From Kitasatospora phosalacinea (lineage in GTDB: Bacteria; Actinomycetota; Actinomycetes; Streptomycetales; Streptomycetaceae): 36,522 nucleotides of DNA. Positions 1 to 7,540 of this stretch are shown piece after piece. The notes beneath the pieces were generated by a model that saw only the letters and a program-made list of their open reading frames with translations, was not told the origin of the DNA and did not search any database. The first letter of the stretch is position 1, and every line of letters begins with the position of its first letter. Where the stretch lies: NCBI RefSeq assembly GCF_000716545.1, contig NZ_JNWZ01000068.1, positions 1 to 36,522 on the forward strand, in the 5' to 3' direction. The translations under genes were made by a program, and so were the position numbers.

Positions 1-138
1 CTCCCCCTCACCCCCGCCGACCACCACCACGTCGACGCCACCCGCCACCACCTCCACCACCTGGCCGGCCTCCTCCCCCGGCCCGCCCGGCCCGTCCGGT
101 TCGCCCCGTCCGCCGCCCGGAACGCCGGGACCGCGTAG
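1..138 (+). CDS. C-terminal end of an unidentified protein (partial)
   Basis: The window opens inside an open frame that reads 45 residues and ends at a TAG at 136-138. The visible tail is His-, Ala- and Pro-rich with several His pairs near its start, and almost every codon ends in G or C, which fits coding sequence of this genome. The rest of the gene lies upstream of the window. No family motif can be recognised, and the His-rich look may be only low-complexity composition. It points the same way as clpP3 but is separated from it by about 450 bases. Confidence 0.45.
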   Translation, partial: LPLTPADHHHVDATRHHLHHLAGLLPRPARPVRFAPSAARNAGTA

Positions 139-500
139 CGGCGGGGCCCTTGACGGCGGGAGATCCGGCTCGGAAGCGTCCGCGGGTGGGGATCCTCGCC
201 CTGATCGGGCACCGCTCGGTCCTCGTGCTGCGGCCGCTCCCGCCCGCCCTGCTGGTCGCCGCCGGTCCGGGGGCGGGCTGGGGCGTGGCCGGAGGCGCGG
301 TGCTCCACGCGCGGTGGGTCCCGGCGGCGGCGTGCGCGGGGTGGGCGGCATCGGCCGGTCGGGCGCGGCGGTGCCGCCGCCGACGGTCGGCGGGTAGGGG
401 CCCGGGCCACCCCGACGCTCGCGCCGGAACGGGTGGCGGAGCCGCGGACGAGGGAGTCGTCGGACGTCCGCGGGCCGGTCGGCCGGTGCTCTGCCCGCAG
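139..500 (+). other. Upstream region with a possible membrane-protein remnant
   Basis: No intact gene is convincing here. From a GTG at 186 one frame shows good GC3 for about 60 codons and reads like a membrane segment (LRPLPPALLVAAGPGAGWG), followed by Arg-rich sequence. It resembles the first part of actinobacterial bPH/DUF304-type membrane proteins. The frame then loses coding character yet stays open through the operator to 596, overlapping the clpP3 start. It is best read as a decayed gene or a chance frame. A TCTGCC half-site lies at 490-495. Confidence 0.25.
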
Positions 501-523
501 CGAATCTGCGGCGGGCAGATTCG
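501..523. promoter_or_regulatory. PopR-type operator upstream of clpP3
   Basis: A perfect inverted repeat, CGAATCTGC, five bases, GCAGATTCG. Its core reads TCTGCG-GCG-GGCAGA, one mismatch from TCTGCC-3N-GGCAGA, the palindrome I recall being reported for PopR in Streptomyces lividans. It is centred about 80 bases upstream of the clpP3 ATG, a reasonable place for an activator, and a popR homologue sits at the end of the same cluster. The same core recurs upstream of popR at 2315-2329. Confidence 0.75.
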
Positions 524-545
524 GCTCCGTTCCGGGGTGCCGGGC

Positions 546-578
546 GCCGACAGTGGAGTCATCGACTCCACTGTCGGC
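546..578. repeat. Perfect 15-bp inverted repeat beside the clpP3 ribosome-binding site
   Basis: The arms are GCCGACAGTGGAGTC and GACTCCACTGTCGGC with a three-base centre. The right arm ends five bases before the GGGAG ribosome-binding site at 583-587. If transcribed, it would form a strong hairpin next to the start region. As DNA it could be a second operator overlapping the promoter or transcription start. Its sequence is unrelated to the TCTGC operator. No U-tract follows, so a simple terminator is unlikely. Confidence 0.7.
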
Positions 579-592
579 ATTCGGGAGAAGCA

Positions 593-1249
593 ATGACTTC
601 ACTGTTCGGTAGGCCGGTTCCGGTTCCGCTCCGGCCCAGGGCGGAGGACGGGGACACCCCGGCCGGGCCGTTCGACGACCACCTCGCGGCGCTGCTGCTG
701 GCGCGGCGGATCGTGCTGCTCGGGACGCAGGTCGACGACGTGTCGGCGAACCGGGTGTGCGCGCAGCTGCTGCTGCTCTCGGCGGAGGACCCGAGCAGCG
801 ACATCAGCCTGTACATCAACAGCCCGGGCGGCTCGGTCACGGCGGGGCTGGCCATCTACGACACCATGCGGCTGATCCCGAACGACGTGTCGACCCTGGT
901 GATGGGGTTCGCGGCGAGCATGGGGCAGTTCCTGCTGACGGTGGGGACGGCGGGGAAGCGGTTCGCGCTGCCGAACGCGCGGATCATGATGCACCAGCCC
1001 TCGGCGGGGATCGGCGGCACGGCGTCCGACATCGAGATCCAGGCGGAGAACCTGGAGTACACCAAGCGGGCGATCGAGCGGATCACCGCGGAGCACACCG
1101 GGCAGAGCCAGGAGACGATCGCCCGGGACGGCGACCGGGACCGCTGGTTCACGGCCGAGCAGGCCCGCGAGTACGGGATGGTCGACCGGGTGCTGGAGTC
1201 GCTGGCCGAGGTCGGCAGCGGGGCGTCGCGGCGACGGGCGGGGCTGTGA
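593..1249 (+). CDS. clpP3: ATP-dependent Clp protease proteolytic subunit (ClpP3-type)
   Basis: A 218-residue ClpP subunit: a cytoplasmic serine peptidase that forms heptameric rings and degrades proteins fed by Clp ATPases. The full catalytic triad is visible: Ser109 in GFAASMG, His134 in MMHQP, and Asp179 in the ARDGDRD stretch. The oxyanion-side NSPGG is at 76-80. The N-terminus is longer than in housekeeping ClpP. The ATG at 593 follows a GGGAG ribosome-binding site. It is separated by one base from the next clpP gene and lies 93 bases downstream of the PopR-type operator. Pairing with a second clpP and a convergent popR identifies this as the conditional clpP3-clpP4 operon rather than clpP1-clpP2. 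Known for the family: the operon is induced when ClpP1/P2 activity drops. Confidence 0.92.
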   Translation: MTSLFGRPVPVPLRPRAEDGDTPAGPFDDHLAALLLARRIVLLGTQVDDVSANRVCAQLLLLSAEDPSSDISLYINSPGGSVTAGLAIYDTMRLIPNDVSTLVMGFAASMGQFLLTVGTAGKRFALPNARIMMHQPSAGIGGTASDIEIQAENLEYTKRAIERITAEHTGQSQETIARDGDRDRWFTAEQAREYGMVDRVLESLAEVGSGASRRRAGL

Positions 1250-1250
1250 C

Positions 1251-1856
1251 ATGGCCTCCTACCCGATTCCCTACGTGATCGAGCGGACCGCGCAGGGCGA
1301 GCGCTCGTACGACGTGTTCAGCCGGCTGCTCAACGAGCGGATCGTCTTCCTGGGCACCGAGATCGACGACGGCGTGGCCAACGTGGTGATCGCCCAGCTG
1401 CTGCACCTGGAGTCCGCGGGCCCCGACCAGGAGATCGCGATCTACCTCAACTCGCCCGGCGGGTCGTACACCGCGCTGATGGCGATCTACGACGCGATGA
1501 GCTTCGTGCAGTGCCCGATCGCCACCTACTGCGTCGGGCAGGCCGCCTCCACCGCGGCCGTGCTGCTGGCGGGCGGCGACCCGGGGCGGCGGGCCGTGCT
1601 GCGGCACGCCCGGGTGCTGCTGGGGCAGCCGGCCAGTGGCGGGCAGCGGGGGACGGTGTCCGACCTGAGCCTGGCCGCGAAGGAGGTGCTGCGGATCCGG
1701 GCCCAGGTCGAGGAGGTGCTGTCGCGGCACACCGGGCACCCGGTGGAGAGCCTGCGGGCGGACATGGACCGGGAGAAGGTGTTCGGCGCCGAGGAGGCCG
1801 TCGCCTACGGGCTGGCCGACCGGGTGCTGAACAGCCGTCTCCCCGCCACGGGTTGA
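1251..1856 (+). CDS. clpP4: ClpP-family subunit lacking the catalytic histidine (ClpP4-type)
   Basis: A 201-residue ClpP homologue translated one base after clpP3, so the pair is almost certainly co-translated and forms a mixed complex. NSPGG (68-72 region) and the nucleophile Ser100 in GQAAST are kept, and Asp171 aligns with the catalytic Asp. The position of the catalytic His is Gly125: ARVLLGQP here against ARIMMHQP in the neighbour. The codon is GGG, so this is not a one-base change from CAC or CAT. A subunit without His should be inactive or nearly so and may play a structural or regulatory role, as ClpR subunits do in other lineages. The fold and length are otherwise normal. The start is ATG at 1251. 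Confidence 0.9.
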   Translation: MASYPIPYVIERTAQGERSYDVFSRLLNERIVFLGTEIDDGVANVVIAQLLHLESAGPDQEIAIYLNSPGGSYTALMAIYDAMSFVQCPIATYCVGQAASTAAVLLAGGDPGRRAVLRHARVLLGQPASGGQRGTVSDLSLAAKEVLRIRAQVEEVLSRHTGHPVESLRADMDREKVFGAEEAVAYGLADRVLNSRLPATG

Positions 1857-1867
1857 CCGCGGGGTCG

Positions 1868-1914
1868 GGTACGGCGGGCAGCCGCTCAGGCGGCCAGGCA
1901 GAGCCCGCCGTACC
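1868..1914. terminator. Convergent hairpin between clpP4 and popR
   Basis: A 12-bp stem (GGTACGGCGGGC with GCCCGCCGTACC) and a 23-base loop lie just after the clpP4 stop. The right arm overlaps the last codons of popR, which runs the other way. This placement suits a shared terminator. No T-tract follows, as is usual in this GC range. Confidence 0.5.
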
Positions 1915-2269
1915 GGCCCGCGGACGCCGTCCGGCCGCGGACGGCGCTCGCGCCGCGCACCGCGACGAGTTCCTGCTGCACCAGCGAGAGCACGTCGCCC
2001 AGGCCCAGGCCGAGGGCCCGGGCAGCGGCGGCGAGCACCTCGGAGGAGGCTTCCTTGCGGCCGCGCTCCAGCTCCGAGAGGTAGGGCACGGAGATCCGGG
2101 CGGCCTCCGCGACGTCCTTCAACGTCCTTTCCTGGGCGAGCCGTTCGCGTCGCAGCACCCCGCCCACCACGTCCCGCAGCAGCGGTTCCCTGGGCTCCGG
2201 CGCGGGCGCTTCCGGCCGGGGGCGCAGCGGGACGACACGGGCCGGGGCGGGGGAGGCTTGAGTGCTCAT
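1886..2269 (-). CDS. popR: XRE-family activator PopR with a C-terminal Ala-Ala degron
   Basis: A 127-residue DNA-binding protein. After a Pro-rich N-terminus (1-28), a helix-turn-helix of the XRE/ClgR type spans about 32-95, with the recognition region around ISVPYLSELERGRKEAS. It ends in LCLAA. In Streptomyces, PopR activates clpP3-clpP4 and is itself destroyed by ClpP1/P2 through two C-terminal alanines; the same ending here supports the call. It converges on clpP4 with 29 bases between stop codons. A copy of the predicted PopR site lies 46 bases upstream of its start, suggesting self-regulation or control by the paralogue ClgR. The start is ATG at 2269. Confidence 0.88.
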   Translation of the reverse strand: MSTQASPAPARVVPLRPRPEAPAPEPREPLLRDVVGGVLRRERLAQERTLKDVAEAARISVPYLSELERGRKEASSEVLAAAARALGLGLGDVLSLVQQELVAVRGASAVRGRTASAGRYGGLCLAA

Positions 2270-2314
2270 TGCACCAGCCTAGGCAGTGTGCGGCGGAGCG
2301 CCAGTACGCGTCGC

Positions 2315-2329
2315 TCTGCTCTCGGCAGA
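2315..2329. promoter_or_regulatory. Second PopR/ClgR-type operator, upstream of popR
   Basis: TCTGCT-CTC-GGCAGA, one mismatch from TCTGCC-3N-GGCAGA, sharing TCTGC-N5-GCAGA with the clpP3 site. Its centre is about 53 bases upstream of the popR ATG. The next gene on this side, at 2406, ends here rather than starts, so popR is the only sensible target. Confidence 0.6.
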
Positions 2330-2332
2330 ACG

Positions 2333-2373
2333 GGCCGGTCGCCGGAGGACGGGGAGTCCTCCGGCGACCGGCC
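2333..2373 (-). terminator. Strong hairpin terminator after the large secreted-protein gene
   Basis: Perfect 18-bp arms (GGCCGGTCGCCGGAGGAC and its complement) with a five-base loop, 33 bases past the stop at 2406 on the minus strand. It separates that gene from the popR promoter region. Confidence 0.8.
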
Positions 2374-2405
2374 GTTCGGCGTGGCGTTGCGTGGTGCGGT
2401 GCGGT

Positions 2406-4961
2406 CTACTCGGGCACCGCCAGGATGCACAGCAGCGAGCAGGCCACGGCCGAGGAGGGCGCGGTGGTGGTCGGGGTGGTGCCGGCGGGCGAGTTGGCGG
2501 CGACGAAGCTCGCGGAGGCGGTGTTCTTCACCGGGAGGGCCAGCAGCAGCGAGTCGCAGTAGACCTGGCGGCTGCCGCCGGAGGCCAGGGCGAAGGTGCC
2601 GGCGGCGGTTCGGCAGCCGGGGGTGGTCGGGTCGTTGACGGTCACGGTGGCGGCGTCGACCGGGCCCGCGTTGGTGACGGTGATCCGCCAGTGGGCGGTG
2701 CCGAGCAGGCCGAGCAGACCGACGGGGCTGGTCTTGGCCCAGGGTCCGGGTCCGCCGGGGGCGCAGTCGTGCGGGTTGAGCGAGCCGCAGATCTCCTTCT
2801 GGACGCTGACCTTGGGCTGGCAGCCGGCGCCGGGCGCGACCGGGGTGGTGACGGTGTTGGAGGTGAGGGTGCCGGTGGCGTCGGTGCCGGTGGCGGTGTT
2901 GGTGACGGCGGTGGTGGCGCAGTCGGCGGCCACGGTGGTGCGGAAGCAGATCTGCGGCGCGTCGCCCTTGTACTCGACGACCAGCATCGGGTGGTTGGTG
3001 GCGGTGAAGTCGCCGGTGGTGGTGAGCACCAGTTGGGCGGTGACGGTGAGCGCGGGGTGGGCGGCGGGGTCGACGCCGGACAGGTCGACGGTGCCGTCGG
3101 GGGCGAGGCCGGGGGTGCTGACGGGGGTGCCGTCGGGGTCGGTGACCAGGACCCGGGAGGCGGTGAGGTCGAGGTGCGAGAGGTCGAGGTCGGTCAACCG
3201 GGCCCGGGTGTAGGCCTGGACGTGGCCGGTGCTGCCGTCGCAGTAGAAGTCGGCGGGCTTGAGGGTGACGGTGGCGCCGCTGTGCATGCAGGGGCTGGCG
3301 GCGGTGGTCGGGTCCATCGAGAACAGCACGCCGGCGTCGCCGAGTCCGATCAGGCAGCGGGTGGTGCTGTCGTAGCTGTAGCCGTAGTCGCGGGTGGTGC
3401 CGCCGTTGGCGGTGGGGTGGGTGGCGGGCAGCGGGAAGCCGGCGCAGGGAGCGGCGGCCCGCCAGTCGTAGCAGAGGGTGACGCCGTTGCCGCCGCTGCC
3501 GCCCCAGGCCGGGAAGTAGCTGCGGGTGCTGCTGTCGGTGGCGACGGTCTCGGGGTCGAAGGTGAGCGTGCCGCCGTTGAGGGTGGCGAGGATGCCGGGC
3601 GCGGCGAGCGGCGAGCCGTCGACGGCGTAGCAGGTGGTGAGGACGTTGGCGCCGCCGACGGTGCTGGTGCAGGCGCCGTTGGGGTGTCCGGCGGTGTCGT
3701 ACGCGGTGAAGGCGTCGTAGGTGTAGTAGGCGGAGCCGGGTCCGGCGGTGTGCGGGGTGCCCCAGCCGGCGCAGACGGTGTTGGTGGTGGTGTCGAAGCA
3801 GCCGAGGGCGGGCGGTCCGGCGGTGGTGGAGCCGCCGCCCTGCGGGGCGGAGGAGGCGAACACCTTGTCGCCGACGGCGGTCAGGCCGCCCTGGTAGAGG
3901 GCGCCGGGGCTGCCGGGCAGGTCGTGGTTGCCGGGGACGATCTGCGCGTAGGGCTGCCCGGCGCAGGGGGTGCGGGCGGGCAGCGACATGCACAGCACCT
4001 GGCCGGTGTTGGCGATCGCGTACAGGTTGTCGCCGACCTTGGCGAGCCCGGCGAGGTTGTTGGCGCTGCTGGGGCTGGTGCCGTTGGCGGCGAGCGCGGT
4101 GTAGCCGCAGTTGGCGTGGGCGGCCAGGTCGAGGCAGCCGATGCCGACGCCGGTGGCGGTGTCGGCCGGGTAGTACAGCAGGTTGGACTGCTGGGGGTCG
4201 ATCACGTACTTGGTGGTCAGCGGGCTGCCGAGGTCGCCGGTGTTGCCGCTGCCGAGCGGGCCGACGGCGGTGTTCAGCGGGCGCGGCCAGGGGCCGCCGG
4301 TACAGGGTTGGCCGGTGGTGAGGCTGCTGCACACCGCCTTGGCGGCGGCGGGGCCGGCGTGGTGGTAGATGCTCCAGGCCTGCACCTCGCCGGTGGGGGT
4401 GCGGTACAGCACGGGGGTGTAGCCGTCGCCGCCGGTGGCCTGCGCGGTGGGCTGGACGGGGGCGAGCAGCAGCGGGGAGATCTCGGTGCCGCCGGACCGG
4501 GCGACCGGGTTCTCGGCGCGGACGGCGACGGTGGCCGCGCCGGTGTCGGTCGGGCCGAAGGTGGTGCCGTCGGTCGACCAGGACGGGGTCCAGCCCGGCG
4601 GTACCTTCAGCGAGCCGGGGACGTAGCGCTGGGCGCCGCCGGCTCCGGTGATCGGGTCGGTGACCCGGGCCGGGGCGGGGCTGTCGCCGGCGGCGTTGTT
4701 CTGGTAGCGCACCGTCCAGTCGAGGGTGTCCCCGTGATCGGCGGTGGCGGCACCGGGGTGGGTGGTGTTCCGCACGCTCTTCACCAGGGTGGAGCCCGTC
4801 GCGGTGTCGGCGGTGGTGACGGTGGTGGCGGCCTGGCCGCTGGCCGGGGCGGTGCCGCCCAGGCCGAGCAGCAGCAGGGCGGAGCTGAGCGCCGCGGCCA
4901 GGGTGGCGCGGCGGGGGCGGAGTCGACGGATCGGCAGGGGCGGACGCGGGCTTCGCAGCAC
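2406..4961 (-). CDS. Large secreted surface protein with DUF11-like domains
   Basis: An 851-residue exported protein. The chosen GTG at 4961 has a GGTGGAG ribosome-binding site and gives a typical signal peptide: Arg-rich start, hydrophobic LAAALSSALLLLGLGG, and a cleavage region near ASGQAA. The open frame continues about 136 codons upstream but without coding character. An N-terminal DUF11-like beta domain (LVKSVRNTT to about 110) is followed by a long, repeat-like, Cys-containing middle part with recurring short motifs (VGDNLYAIA, VGDKVFASS) that suggest a beta-propeller. A second DUF11-like domain near the C-terminus ends in Cys-rich CSLLCILAVPE. There is no sortase LPxTG motif, so attachment is unclear. 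Function unknown; a cell-surface or matrix role is likely. Confidence 0.8.
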   Translation of the reverse strand: MLRSPRPPLPIRRLRPRRATLAAALSSALLLLGLGGTAPASGQAATTVTTADTATGSTLVKSVRNTTHPGAATADHGDTLDWTVRYQNNAAGDSPAPARVTDPITGAGGAQRYVPGSLKVPPGWTPSWSTDGTTFGPTDTGAATVAVRAENPVARSGGTEISPLLLAPVQPTAQATGGDGYTPVLYRTPTGEVQAWSIYHHAGPAAAKAVCSSLTTGQPCTGGPWPRPLNTAVGPLGSGNTGDLGSPLTTKYVIDPQQSNLLYYPADTATGVGIGCLDLAAHANCGYTALAANGTSPSSANNLAGLAKVGDNLYAIANTGQVLCMSLPARTPCAGQPYAQIVPGNHDLPGSPGALYQGGLTAVGDKVFASSAPQGGGSTTAGPPALGCFDTTTNTVCAGWGTPHTAGPGSAYYTYDAFTAYDTAGHPNGACTSTVGGANVLTTCYAVDGSPLAAPGILATLNGGTLTFDPETVATDSSTRSYFPAWGGSGGNGVTLCYDWRAAAPCAGFPLPATHPTANGGTTRDYGYSYDSTTRCLIGLGDAGVLFSMDPTTAASPCMHSGATVTLKPADFYCDGSTGHVQAYTRARLTDLDLSHLDLTASRVLVTDPDGTPVSTPGLAPDGTVDLSGVDPAAHPALTVTAQLVLTTTGDFTATNHPMLVVEYKGDAPQICFRTTVAADCATTAVTNTATGTDATGTLTSNTVTTPVAPGAGCQPKVSVQKEICGSLNPHDCAPGGPGPWAKTSPVGLLGLLGTAHWRITVTNAGPVDAATVTVNDPTTPGCRTAAGTFALASGGSRQVYCDSLLLALPVKNTASASFVAANSPAGTTPTTTAPSSAVACSLLCILAVPE

Positions 4962-4989
4962 TGTTTCTCCACCTCGGATCGGCGGGTGA

Positions 4990-5006
4990 TCTGACGGGCC
5001 GTCAGA
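4990..5006. repeat. 17-bp palindrome upstream of the secreted-protein start
   Basis: TCTGACGG-G-CCGTCAGA is perfectly symmetric around one base and lies about 29 bases upstream of the GTG at 4961. It would sit in the 5' leader or promoter, so it may be an operator or a leader hairpin. Its sequence differs from the PopR site. Confidence 0.5.
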
Positions 5007-5066
5007 CCACGCCGCGGACCAAGGTAAGGTGGCGGGCCGTTCGCCCCGGACCCGACTTTTCCTATT

Positions 5067-5091
5067 GGTCACATCATGACCGAATATGACC
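5067..5091. promoter_or_regulatory. Three GGTCA/TGACC half-sites
   Basis: GGTCA at 5067, TGACC at 5077 and TGACC at 5087 form an inverted pair followed by a direct repeat spaced exactly ten bases, one helical turn. They lie in an AT-richer patch about 105-130 bases upstream of the secreted-protein gene. The pattern suits binding of a regulator in tandem (OmpR-like, for example), but no regulator is identified. Confidence 0.3.
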
Positions 5092-5188
5092 GCACGGCCC
5101 CCGCCCGGCCCCGCCGCGGCGGCTCCGGAAAACGAACGCCCGGCCGACTGCCGACCTTCCGTTCCCCCGGCGGCCCGGCCCGTGGGGC

Positions 5189-5515
5189 TCAGCCCCTCAG
5201 GCTCCACTCGGCGCGGTAGCCGGCCGGCACGCCCTCGGCGAGGATCACGTCGGCCGTCATGTGACGGGTGCGCAGGTGCACGATCTCCCGGTAGGCGGGC
5301 GAGTCGTGCCAGGCGCGGGCCCGCGGGTAGTCGGGGAACTCGATGAGGATCAGGCCCAGTTCGCCCCAACTCCCCTCCAGGGCCTCGAACTCGCCGCAGT
5401 GAACGAGGAACCGGCCACCGAAGGCGTCGAGCGTGGCGTCGATGCGCCGCAGGTACTCCACGACGTCGGGGCCGAAGTCGACGGAGTGCACCTGGGCGAG
5501 GGCGTAGGCGGTCAC
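5189..5515 (-). CDS. DUF1330-family protein
   Basis: A 108-residue protein of the DUF1330 dimeric ferredoxin-like alpha-beta barrel type. The family pattern is clear: an N-terminal strand with YALAQVHSVD, a central GGRFLVHCGEFEALEG, then LILIEFPDYPRARAWHDSPAYREI. Members are small cytoplasmic proteins without a firm biochemical role. The GTG at 5515 has GGGAGC a few bases upstream. It stands alone, with 227 bases to the next gene start on the same strand. Confidence 0.85.
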   Translation of the reverse strand: MTAYALAQVHSVDFGPDVVEYLRRIDATLDAFGGRFLVHCGEFEALEGSWGELGLILIEFPDYPRARAWHDSPAYREIVHLRTRHMTADVILAEGVPAGYRAEWSLRG

Positions 5516-5693
5516 GGCTGCTCCCGGGGTGTTCGGAGTGGGGTGGACGAGGACGACGCTACGGAGCGGCGGAGCGCGGCGAATCAGTCACGGATGGGTA
5601 GGCGCCGGGGGCCGCCGCCCGCTGAAAGTTCCGGGGCCGCCGACCGGGAAGTTTCCGGGCGGGTCCGGGCCCCGACCTGCCGGAAGCCCGCCT

Positions 5694-5709
5694 GTTCACA
5701 TGCGTGAAC
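5694..5709. promoter_or_regulatory. Upstream operator of the pectate lyase promoter
   Basis: GTTCAC-ATGC-GTGAAC, a perfect 6-bp inverted repeat about 20 bases upstream of the -35 box. A near-identical copy is at 5787-5802. Further upstream are two related words, GAAAGTTCC at 5624 and GGAAGTTTCC at 5647. Confidence 0.55.
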
Positions 5710-5729
5710 TTCGGTCACGTACAAGTCTA

Positions 5730-5758
5730 TTGACGCGCCCAGGATAGGCTCCTACTGT
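5730..5758 (+). promoter_or_regulatory. Sigma-70-type promoter of the pectate lyase gene
   Basis: TTGACG at 5730-5735 and TACTGT at 5753-5758 are separated by 17 bases, close to the HrdB consensus. The predicted start of transcription near 5765 leaves a leader of about 60 bases containing the second operator copy. Confidence 0.6.
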
Positions 5759-5786
5759 CCCTGGAGCGGCGCCGCACCCGCACCAC

Positions 5787-5802
5787 GTTCACATCCGTGA
5801 CC
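5787..5802. promoter_or_regulatory. Downstream operator of the pectate lyase promoter
   Basis: GTTCAC-ATCC-GTGACC matches the copy at 5694 in 14 of 16 positions. It lies downstream of the predicted transcription start. The two copies are 93 bases apart, close to nine helical turns, as in repression by looping or by a roadblock. Confidence 0.5.
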
Positions 5803-5824
5803 CCACCCATCTGGAGACGAACGC

Positions 5825-7411
5825 ATGCGCAAGAGAGCAGCCCTCGCGTCCGCGGCCCTGCTGGCCGGCACCGTGGCCGTGCTGTCCACCGGGCCGGCCC
5901 GGGCCGCGTCCACCCGGTACGAGGCCGAGTCCTCCCCCGCCGTCTGCACCGGCACCGTCGACTCCGACTGGACCGGTTTCTCCGGCTCCGGCTTCTGCAA
6001 CGGCACCAACGCCACCGGCGCCTACGTCCAGTTCACCGTGAACGCCACCGCCGCGGGCACCGCGACGCTGCGGTTCCGGTTCGCCAACGGCACCACCACC
6101 GCCCGGCCTGCCGACCTCGCCGTCAACGGCACCGCCACCGGCACGCTCAGCTTCGAGGGCACCGGCAGCTGGACCGGCTGGACCACCAAGTCCGTGACCG
6201 TACCGGTCCGTTCGGGCAGCAACACGGTCCGGCTCACCCCCACCGTCGCGGCGGGCCTGCCCAACCTGGACTACCTCGACGCCGAGGTCACCTCCTCCTC
6301 CACCACCACGCCCCCGCCCGCCTCGAACGCCCTCTACGTCGCCCCGAACGGCACCGACGGCGCCGCCGGCACCCAGTCCGCCCCCACCACGCTCACCTCG
6401 GCGATCGCCCGGATCACCCCCGGCGGCACCATCTACCTGCGCGGCGGCACCTACGCGTACGGCAAGACGGTCACCGTCCCGGCGGGCAGCAACGGCACCG
6501 CCGCCGCCCGCACCACGCTGTCCGCCTACCCGGGCGAGACCCCGGTGCTGGACTTCTCCGCGATGGCCGAGGACCCGACCAACCGCGGCCTGGCCGTCAA
6601 CGCCGACTACTGGCACGTGTACGGCATCACCGTCCAGCACGCCGGCGACAACGGCATCTACGTCGGCGGCAGCCACAACGTCATCGAACGGACCGTCACC
6701 CGCTACAACCGCGACTCCGGCCTGCAGCTCGGCCGGATCTCCTCCACCACCCCCAACTCGCAGTGGCCGTCGGACAACCTGATCCTCAGCGCCGAGTCCC
6801 ACGACAACGCCGACTCCGACGGCGAGGACGCGGACGGCTTCGCCGCCAAGCTCACCGTCGGCCCCGGCAACGTCTTCCGCTACGCCGTCTCGCACCACAA
6901 CATCGACGACGGCTGGGACCTCTACACCAAGACCGACACCGGCCCGATCGGCCCCGTCACCATCGAGGACTCGCTCTCCTACGACAACGGGACGCTCTCC
7001 GACGGCACCGTCAACGTCAACGGCGACCGCAACGGCTACAAGCTCGGCGGCGACGACATCGCGGTCAACCACACCGTCCGGCGCAGCATCGCCTACCGCA
7101 ACGGCCACCACGGCTTCACCTGGAACAGCAACCCGGGCGGCATGACCGTCTCGAACAACCTGAGCATCGACAACGCCGAACGGAACTACTCCTGGGACGC
7201 CGGCAGTTCGGTGTTCCGCGGCGACACCTCGTGCCGCTTCGCGGTGAGCGGCTCCAACGACAAGACCGTCGGCGACGCCGACTCCAGCAACCAGTTCTGG
7301 ACCGGCACCAACGGCTCCCGCTGCGCCTCCTACTCGGGCGCGCTGGCCTGGTCCTTCGCCTCCGACGGCCGGCTGGTCGTCACCCTCGGCGGCAAGGCGG
7401 TGACCCTGTAG
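5825..7411 (+). CDS. Secreted pectate lyase, CBM35-PL9
   Basis: A 528-residue extracellular enzyme cleaving polygalacturonate by beta-elimination. Signal peptide 1-28 (MRKRAALASA..., cleavage near ARAAS), a CBM35-like carbohydrate-binding domain about 29-156 (starting TRYEAES), a Thr/Pro linker 157-167, then a right-handed beta-helix lyase to the end. Spacing matches family PL9: calcium-binding Asp337, Asp361, Asp362 and Asp365 (DGFAAKL and NIDDGWDLY) reproduce the spacing of the four Asp ligands in Pel9A, and Lys406 in NGYKLGGDD fits the catalytic Lys. The ATG at 5825 follows GGAG. The promoter is flanked by paired operators, and a strong terminator follows, so it is a single-gene unit. Confidence 0.9.
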   Translation: MRKRAALASAALLAGTVAVLSTGPARAASTRYEAESSPAVCTGTVDSDWTGFSGSGFCNGTNATGAYVQFTVNATAAGTATLRFRFANGTTTARPADLAVNGTATGTLSFEGTGSWTGWTTKSVTVPVRSGSNTVRLTPTVAAGLPNLDYLDAEVTSSSTTTPPPASNALYVAPNGTDGAAGTQSAPTTLTSAIARITPGGTIYLRGGTYAYGKTVTVPAGSNGTAAARTTLSAYPGETPVLDFSAMAEDPTNRGLAVNADYWHVYGITVQHAGDNGIYVGGSHNVIERTVTRYNRDSGLQLGRISSTTPNSQWPSDNLILSAESHDNADSDGEDADGFAAKLTVGPGNVFRYAVSHHNIDDGWDLYTKTDTGPIGPVTIEDSLSYDNGTLSDGTVNVNGDRNGYKLGGDDIAVNHTVRRSIAYRNGHHGFTWNSNPGGMTVSNNLSIDNAERNYSWDAGSSVFRGDTSCRFAVSGSNDKTVGDADSSNQFWTGTNGSRCASYSGALAWSFASDGRLVVTLGGKAVTL

Positions 7412-7425
7412 CGCCGCGAGGACCA

Positions 7426-7459
7426 CGGCCGGCCCGCCTCCGGGGAGGCGGGCCGGCCG
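7426..7459 (+). terminator. Terminator after the pectate lyase gene
   Basis: A perfect 15-bp stem (CGGCCGGCCCGCCTC and its complement) with a four-base loop, 15 bases past the stop codon. It also faces the end of the minus-strand gene at 7541 and may act in both directions. Confidence 0.85.
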
Positions 7460-7540
7460 CCGCGTCGGCGGCGGGGGCCGCGGCGGCCGGGGCCGGACGC
7501 GGGCACGGGCCCTCGGCGGGCGCGGTACCGGGGCCGGCGG

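Noticed and set aside
599..1252. Long open frame on the minus strand across clpP3
   Set aside because: High GC leaves antisense frames open; the plus-strand frame has the ClpP triad and correct codon bias, the minus one reads as Arg/Pro/Asp noise.
2286..4994. 902-codon plus-strand frame opposite the secreted protein
   Set aside because: It is Gly/Val/Ala-rich and repetitive with no domain; the minus strand has a signal peptide, ribosome-binding site and terminator.
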